Of a stretch of DNA of 42,091 bases, positions 37,519 through 42,091 are shown piece after piece. A program made the translations under genes and the position numbers. How positions within the stretch are numbered: position 1 is the first letter of the stretch; each line of letters begins with the position of its first letter. Location: assembly GCA_030837825.1 (NCBI GenBank), contig JAUQYB010000074.1:1-42091 (forward strand), written 5' to 3'. The notes under the pieces were generated by a model. It did no database searches, had not been told where the DNA came from, and saw only the letters and a program-made list of their open reading frames with translations. The stretch comes from Albidovulum sp. Its GTDB lineage: Bacteria > Pseudomonadota > Alphaproteobacteria > Rhodobacterales > Rhodobacteraceae.

Positions 37519-38382
37519 ATGCAATACCTTGCTGCGAGGACCGCCCGCGAGGCGGCCGAGGCGCTGGCCGCCGCAACCGGTGTGACGCGGGTTCTGGCGG
37601 GGGGCACCGACGTGCTCGTCCAGATGAAGGCCGGGCTCGTGGAGCCGGACCTCGTCGTGGACATCAAGAAGATCCCCGGCATCGGCGCGATCACCGCCGA
37701 AGCCGGCGGCTTCCGCATCGGCGCGGCGGTGCCGAACGCCGCTCTCGGGGACCATGAGGGCGTCCGCGCCCTCTGGCCCGGCGTGGTCGAGGGCGCGAAC
37801 CTCATCGGCTCCACCCAGGTGCAGGGCCGCTGCACGATGGCCGGCAACCTCTGCAACGCCTCGCCGGCGGCTGATGCGGTGCCCGGCCTCATCGCCGCCA
37901 ACGCCGTGGCGCGCATCGCCGGGCCGGAGGGCGAGCGCGACTGCCCGGTGGCCGAAATCCCCGCCGGCCCCGGCAAGACCACGCTGAAGAAGGGCGAGGT
38001 GATCACCTCGATCTTCCTGCCGGCGCGGCCCGGGCGCGCGTCGGACGCCTACCTGCGCTTCATTCCCCGCACCGAAATGGACATCGCCGTGGCCTCGGCC
38101 GCCGTCTCGCTGGAACTCGACGCGGACGGCAGCGTCAAGGCCGCGCGCGTCGCCCTCGGCGCGGTCGCCCCCACTGTGGTGCTGGCCGAGGAAGCGGGGC
38201 GCATCCTTGTCGGCACGAGGCTCGACGACGACACGCTCGCCCGCATGGCGAAAGCCTGCGAGGCGGTCTGCAAGCCGATCGACGACAAGCGCGGCACCGT
38301 CGAATTCCGCACCCGCACCGCTGGCGTGCTGGCGAAGCGCGCCGCCCTCATCGCATACGCCCGCGCCGGAGGCTCCAGATGA
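37519..38382 (+). CDS. FAD-binding (medium) subunit of a molybdenum hydroxylase, CoxM-like
   Basis: A 287-residue FAD subunit of the xanthine dehydrogenase/CO dehydrogenase family. FAD motifs are VLAGGTDVLVQMKAG (about residues 25-39) and CTMAGNLCNASPAADAVPGL (TxAGNxCNASPAAD, about residues 105-125). The C-terminal domain holds RTEMDIAVASAAVSLEL. GGAGGAGG lies a few bases before the ATG. Its stop overlaps the next start (ATGA, 38379-38382). It relays electrons from the 2Fe-2S subunit to an acceptor. A 117-base gap separates it from the flavin oxidoreductase. Confidence 0.92.
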   Translation: MQYLAARTAREAAEALAAATGVTRVLAGGTDVLVQMKAGLVEPDLVVDIKKIPGIGAITAEAGGFRIGAAVPNAALGDHEGVRALWPGVVEGANLIGSTQVQGRCTMAGNLCNASPAADAVPGLIAANAVARIAGPEGERDCPVAEIPAGPGKTTLKKGEVITSIFLPARPGRASDAYLRFIPRTEMDIAVASAAVSLELDADGSVKAARVALGAVAPTVVLAEEAGRILVGTRLDDDTLARMAKACEAVCKPIDDKRGTVEFRTRTAGVLAKRAALIAYARAGGSR

Positions 38383-38855
38383 AATCCGTCCCCGTTTCCA
38401 CCACCGTCAACGGCGATCCGCACGAATTCCTCTGCGACCCCGACGAGACGCTGCTCGACGTGCTCAGGAACCGCCTCGGCCTGACCGGGTCCAAGGAAGG
38501 CTGCGGCACCGGCGATTGCGGCGCCTGTTCGGTCACGCTGAACGGGCGGCTCGTCTGCTCCTGCCTCGTTCTCGGGGTCGAGGCCGAGGGGGCCGAGATC
38601 GCCACCATCGAGGGCATGGCCGAGGGCGACGCGCTTCACCCGCTCCAGCGCCATTTCATCGACCATGCAGCACTCCAGTGCGGCATCTGCACGCCCGGCA
38701 TCCTCGTCGCCGCCGGATCGCTGCTGGAAAGGAACCCGGACCCCTCGGACGAGGAGGTGCGCTACTGGCTGGCCGGCAACCTCTGCCGCTGCACCGGCTA
38801 CGACAAGATCATCCGCGCGGTGCAGGCGGCCGCGGCCGAGATGCGGGGGGCCTGA
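38379..38855 (+). CDS. 2Fe-2S (small) subunit of a molybdenum hydroxylase, CoxS-like
   Basis: A 158-residue protein with two [2Fe-2S] domains. The ferredoxin-like cluster uses C42, C47, C50 and C62 (GCGTGDCGAC and then SC). The helical cluster uses C101, C104, C136 and C138 (CGIC, LCRC). It overlaps the FAD subunit gene by four bases, and the molybdenum subunit starts two bases after its stop, so the three are a tight M-S-L operon. This differs from the S-L-M order of the locus at 7260-10937. Confidence 0.95.
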   Translation: MKSVPVSTTVNGDPHEFLCDPDETLLDVLRNRLGLTGSKEGCGTGDCGACSVTLNGRLVCSCLVLGVEAEGAEIATIEGMAEGDALHPLQRHFIDHAALQCGICTPGILVAAGSLLERNPDPSDEEVRYWLAGNLCRCTGYDKIIRAVQAAAAEMRGA

Positions 38856-38857
38856 CC

Positions 38858-41095
38858 ATGTCGTTGGACGAATACCGCAAGCGCGAGTTCAAGCAGGTGG
38901 GCCAAAGGGTCCGCCGCCCCGACGGCGTCGACAAGGTGACGGGCCGTGCGCTCTATGGCGCCGACATGACCGCGCCGGGGATGCTGGTCGGCCGCATCCT
39001 GCGCTCACCCCACGCCCATGCGCGGATCAGAAGCATCGACACCTCCGCCGCCGAGGCGCTGAAGGGCGTGAAGGCCGTGGTGACCGGCGCCGACTTCGGC
39101 AGCCCGGCGAGCGCATTCGTCCGCGACGTGCAGGACAACTGCATGGCCCGCGGCAAGGCGCTTTACGATGGCCACGCCGTCGCCGCCGTCGCCGCGGTGG
39201 ATGCGGCAACGGCGAAGGCCGCGCTGAAGCTGATCCGGGTGGACTACGAGGTCCTCCCCCATGTCACCGATGTCGATGCGGCGATCCGGCCGGGCGCGCC
39301 GGTGGTGCAGGCGGGGCGCACGCTGGAGAACGTGCCCGCCGGCATGTCGGAGAACGTCACCAGCCATTGCGAGTTCGGCCACGGCGACCCGGCCGAAGGC
39401 TTCGCCGCCGCCGATCACGTGATCGAACGCAGCTTCCGCACTGCGGCCACCCATCAGGGCTATATCGAACCGCACGCCTGTCTTGCGTCGGTCACCCCCG
39501 ACGGCAAGGCCGAGCTCTGGTGCTGCACCCAGGGGCAGTTCCACGTCCGCACCCTCTGCGCCGCGATGCTCGGCATGGAGTCGAGCCAGTTGCGCGTCAC
39601 CGCGTCGGAGATCGGCGGCGGCTTCGGCGGCAAGACGACGGTGTTCATCGAGCCCGTCGCACTCGCGCTTTCGCGCAAGGCGGGCCGGCCGGTGAAGATC
39701 GTGATGACCCGCGACGAGGTCTTCCGGGCGACCGGCCCCACCGTCCACACCTCGATGGAGGTGAGGATCGGCATGACAAGGGACGGCAGGATCACCGCGG
39801 CCGAGGCGCATCTGCGCTATTCCGGCGGCGCCTTCCCCTGCGGCACGGTCGAGATGGGCGCGCAGGCGGCCTTCGCGGCCTATGACCTCGACCATGTGCG
39901 CACCTACGGCTGGAACGTGCTGACCAACCGCCCGAAGGAGGCTTCCTACCGCGCGCCCGGCGCGCCGCAGGCGATCTACGCGGTGGAAAGCGTGGTGGAC
40001 GAGCTTTGCCAGCACTTCGGGCTCGATCCCCTGGACGTGCGGCTGAAGAACGCCGCGCGCAAGGGCACGCGGTCGTCCTACGGGCCGACCTTCCCCGACA
40101 TCGGTCTGGTGGCGACGCTGGAAGCCGCGAAGAAGCATCCCCACTACCGCGCGCCCTTGAAGCCCGGCCAGGGTCGCGGCATTTCCTGCGGCTTCTGGTT
40201 CAACTTCGGCGGCAACTCCTGCGTCAGCCTCAACGTCAACACCGACGGGACCGTGGGCGTGACCGAGGGCAACCCCGACATCGGCGGCAGCCGCGCCTCG
40301 ATCAGCCTGATGGCGGCCGAGGAGCTGGGCATGCCCTACGAGCAGGTCCGCACCATCGTCGCCGACACCTCCTCGCTTGGCTACAACGACGTGACCGACG
40401 GCAGCCGGGTGACCTTCGCGGTCGGGCTCGCCACGATCCGGGCGGCTCGCGCCGCGATCCAGGTCATGTGCGAACGTGCGGCGAGGATCTGGGGGATCGA
40501 CGCCGAGGCGGTCGAATGGAAGGACGGCGCGGCAGTGCCCGCGGGGCCGAATGCCGGGAAGTTCCCGCCGATGACGCTGGCCGAGATCGCCGCGGTGTCG
40601 TTCGAGACCGGCGGGCCGATCGCCGGCCACCACGAGGTCAACGTCGACGGCGCCGGCGTCTCCTTCGGCGTCCACATCGTCGATGTCGAGGTCGACCGGG
40701 AAACCGGCCAGACCACGGTGCTGCGCTACACGGTGTTCCAGGATGCCGGCAAGGCGGTGCATCCCTCCTATGTCGAGGGCCAGATGCAGGGCGGCGCGGT
40801 GCAGGGCATCGGCTGGGCGCTGAACGAGGAATACATCTACGGCGCCGACGGGCGGCTCCAGAACCCCGGCTTTCTCGACTACCGCGTGCCGGTGGCCTCG
40901 GACCTGCCGATGATCGACACGGTGATCCTCGAGATTCCCAACCCCGGCCATCCCTACGGCGTGCGCGGCGTCGGCGAGACCGGAATCGTCCCGCCGCTGG
41001 CGGCGATCGCCAACGCCGTCTCGCGGTCCGCCGGCATCCGGCTCACCGAACTGCCGATGTCGCCGCCGCGGGTGCTGAAGGCGCTCGGGGGCTGA
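38858..41095 (+). CDS. Molybdopterin-binding (large) subunit of a xanthine dehydrogenase-family hydroxylase
   Basis: A 745-residue molybdenum subunit. Recognised parts are RVRRPDGVDKVTGRALYGADM (N-terminus), GGGFGGKTTVF (about residues 250-260, Mo-cofactor contact), EASYRAPGAPQAIYAVE (active-site loop) and the C-terminal GVRGVGETGIVPPLAAIANAV with the catalytic Glu. The loop is neither the AYxCSFR of CO dehydrogenase nor the AYRGAGR of form II, so the substrate is probably an N-heterocycle, aldehyde or aromatic; that is inference. I start at ATG 38858, two bases after the small-subunit stop; the open frame extends upstream out of homology. Confidence 0.92.
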   Translation: MSLDEYRKREFKQVGQRVRRPDGVDKVTGRALYGADMTAPGMLVGRILRSPHAHARIRSIDTSAAEALKGVKAVVTGADFGSPASAFVRDVQDNCMARGKALYDGHAVAAVAAVDAATAKAALKLIRVDYEVLPHVTDVDAAIRPGAPVVQAGRTLENVPAGMSENVTSHCEFGHGDPAEGFAAADHVIERSFRTAATHQGYIEPHACLASVTPDGKAELWCCTQGQFHVRTLCAAMLGMESSQLRVTASEIGGGFGGKTTVFIEPVALALSRKAGRPVKIVMTRDEVFRATGPTVHTSMEVRIGMTRDGRITAAEAHLRYSGGAFPCGTVEMGAQAAFAAYDLDHVRTYGWNVLTNRPKEASYRAPGAPQAIYAVESVVDELCQHFGLDPLDVRLKNAARKGTRSSYGPTFPDIGLVATLEAAKKHPHYRAPLKPGQGRGISCGFWFNFGGNSCVSLNVNTDGTVGVTEGNPDIGGSRASISLMAAEELGMPYEQVRTIVADTSSLGYNDVTDGSRVTFAVGLATIRAARAAIQVMCERAARIWGIDAEAVEWKDGAAVPAGPNAGKFPPMTLAEIAAVSFETGGPIAGHHEVNVDGAGVSFGVHIVDVEVDRETGQTTVLRYTVFQDAGKAVHPSYVEGQMQGGAVQGIGWALNEEYIYGADGRLQNPGFLDYRVPVASDLPMIDTVILEIPNPGHPYGVRGVGETGIVPPLAAIANAVSRSAGIRLTELPMSPPRVLKALGG

Positions 41096-41096
41096 G

Positions 41097-41342
41097 ATGG
41101 TCAGGGTCCGGCTCTGGGGATCGCTCCGGCAGGCGGCAGAGGGTCAGACCGAGGTAGAGGTCGAGGCGCGGACCTTCAAGGAGCTTCTCGACCGCCTCGC
41201 CGCGACCTATCCCGGCCTCGGCCCCCAGATCCGGCGCGGCGTCTCGCTGTCGCTCGACGGCGTTATCTACCGCGAGGCCTGGTTCACCGAGATCCGGCCC
41301 GACGCGGAGGTCGTGCTGATGCCCTACATGACCGGCGGATGA
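41097..41342 (+). CDS. MoaD/ThiS-family sulfur carrier protein
   Basis: An 81-residue beta-grasp protein ending in the diagnostic Gly-Gly (PYMTGG), the site that is activated as a thiocarboxylate. The start MVRVRLWGSLRQAAEGQTEVEVEARTF is MoaD-like. It begins one base after the Mo-subunit stop and ends the operon. It could supply sulfur to molybdopterin for this hydroxylase, or act as a dedicated sulfur donor; no other cofactor-synthesis gene is near. Confidence 0.88.
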   Translation: MVRVRLWGSLRQAAEGQTEVEVEARTFKELLDRLAATYPGLGPQIRRGVSLSLDGVIYREAWFTEIRPDAEVVLMPYMTGG

Positions 41343-41566
41343 CCGGGCCGGCGCGGGCCGATCACACTTGGAGTGCGGTCGCAATGGCGCCTGTTTGGGT
41401 CGCTATCGAACCAGTGCGAAGGCCGGTCGGGGCGCAAATGCAAAACCTCGATACCAGCATGCGAAAAAACCTAACAGGTTGCCGGAATGACGGGCCTGAT
41501 CTGGCGGATCGGATGTGCTAGGCATCGAAAGAACGACGGCCGGAAGCGACAGGGGGGGCACGACTG
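41343..41566. other. 224-base intergenic region before the PotA-like gene
   Basis: The largest non-coding gap in the window. A 60-codon plus-strand frame here (41339-41521) shows no family features and is probably chance. A perfect 5-3-5 inverted repeat, AACCT-AAC-AGGTT (41468-41480), lies in an AT-richer patch and may be an operator. AGGGGGGG before the ATG at 41567 is a ribosome-binding site. No clear promoter pair was found. Confidence 0.5.
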
Positions 41567-42091
41567 ATGAATGCAAGCGCCGGCGGGAACGCCGCATTCG
41601 TCGAGTTTGAACACGTCCAGAAAAGCTATGACGGGGAGAATCTGGTCGTCAAGGACCTTAACCTGTCGATCGCCAAGGGTGAATTCCTGACGATGCTCGG
41701 GCCCTCGGGGTCGGGCAAGACCACCTGCCTGATGATGCTTGCCGGATTCGAGACCGCCACCCACGGCGAGATCAAGCTGAGCGGGCGGCCGATCAACCGC
41801 ATCCCGCCGCACAAGCGCGGCATCGGCATGGTGTTCCAAGACTACGCATTGTTTCCCGACAAGACCGTCTTCGACAACGTCGCCTACGGACTGCGCGCGC
41901 GAAACATCGACAACAAGGCGATCGCCGCGAAGGTGGCCGGGTACCTGGAACGGGTCGGCATGAGCGGCTTTGCGATGCGCTACCCGGCCGCCCTCTCGGG
42001 CGGACAGCGCCAGCGCGTTGCGCGTCTTGACGATGAATTCGTCGTTGCCCGCCACCAGGAGCCGGGTGCGGAAAATGTCGCCCATGTAGAT
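41567..42091 (+). CDS. PotA-like ABC transporter ATP-binding protein, interrupted near its C-terminus by an inverted junction
   Basis: The first ~152 residues are a typical polyamine/putrescine-type ATPase: FVEFEHVQKSYDGE, Walker A GPSGSGKTT, Q-loop VFQDYALFPDKTV and signature LSGGQRQRVA. After RQRVA the protein should read LARAL and then Walker B, but from about 42023 it becomes RLDDEFVVARHQEPG, which is not an ABC sequence. The opposite strand of 42017-42091 reads IYMGDIFRTRLLVAGNDEF, which resembles the TOBE domain normally found about 150 residues later in such proteins. The frame stays open to the window edge. It is either truncated by an inversion or joined by an assembly or library chimera. 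Confidence 0.85.
   Translation, partial: MNASAGGNAAFVEFEHVQKSYDGENLVVKDLNLSIAKGEFLTMLGPSGSGKTTCLMMLAGFETATHGEIKLSGRPINRIPPHKRGIGMVFQDYALFPDKTVFDNVAYGLRARNIDNKAIAAKVAGYLERVGMSGFAMRYPAALSGGQRQRVARLDDEFVVARHQEPGAENVAHVD

Noticed and set aside
34594..37755. 1053-residue TetR fusion protein
   Set aside because: Everything before about 35232 is antisense to the flavoenzyme gene; the TetR homology begins at MAEDRAP.
41339..41521. 60-codon ORF overlapping the end of the MoaD-like gene
   Set aside because: No recognisable features, no ribosome-binding site seen, and it occupies the likely promoter region of the next gene.

Overview
This 42-kb window is very GC-rich by eye and codes almost without gaps, with no intergenic stretch above about 225 bases. 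The gene content (ybaB-recR, glcDEF, form II coxSLM with coxDEFG-type accessories, selU, selD, hemC/hemE, a YkuD transpeptidase and an OmpA protein with Pro-Glu-Ala repeats) fits an alphaproteobacterium, most likely a Rhodobacterales/Rhodobacteraceae member. That placement is inferred from family recognition, not from a search. Genes were called from frame, family motifs and ribosome-binding sites.

Layout. Positions 1-830: end of ybaB and recR (+). 880-3120: small heat-shock protein and two tandem secreted trypsin-like proteases (-). 3237-7140: glycolate oxidase operon glcD-glcE-glcF (-), preceded by a perfect 10-bp inverted repeat of T-N11-A form. 7260-17177: a form II 'CO-dehydrogenase-like' molybdenum hydroxylase locus (-), read coxD, coxE, an OmpA-like protein, an XdhC/CoxF-type protein, coxG, coxS, and one ORF in which coxL and coxM are fused. 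17287-17363: tRNA-Met. 17423-20337: nucleotide-sugar epimerase, tRNA 2-selenouridine synthase (selU) and L,D-transpeptidase (-). 20526-27316: a MacB/MacA-like ABC exporter set and a copper P1B-ATPase (+). 27390-31298: ybbA/ybbP-type ABC pair with a divergent tesA-like esterase. 31305-34589: selD, hemC (-) and divergent hemE (+). 34594-41342: a TetR regulator divergent from an operon holding a TMADH/N-methylproline-demethylase-like flavoenzyme, a complete second molybdenum hydroxylase (FAD, 2Fe-2S and Mo subunits) and a MoaD/ThiS-like sulfur carrier. 41567-42091: the start of a PotA-like ABC ATPase, which changes abruptly at about 42020 into reverse-strand sequence resembling the TOBE domain of the same kind of protein.

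How the parts fit. Two different molybdenum hydroxylases about 30 kb apart dominate the window. The first has the form II active-site loop (AYRGAGR), the S-L-M order and its maturation genes (MoxR/VWA/XdhC/CoxG), but carries a gene fusion. The second has a different loop (SYRAPGAP) and is tied to a flavin oxidoreductase and a MoaD-like protein under apparent TetR control. That arrangement suggests a catabolic route for an N-heterocycle or N-methylated compound; the substrate is unknown.

Most notable observations: the coxL-coxM fusion, whose linker looks like a fossil stop/Shine-Dalgarno/start region; the TetR-controlled flavoenzyme plus Mo-hydroxylase plus MoaD operon; a three-copy intergenic element made of a conserved 20-base head followed by a perfect GC hairpin; the T-N11-A palindrome before glcD; and the inverted junction at the right edge, which may be a real inversion or an assembly or library chimera.
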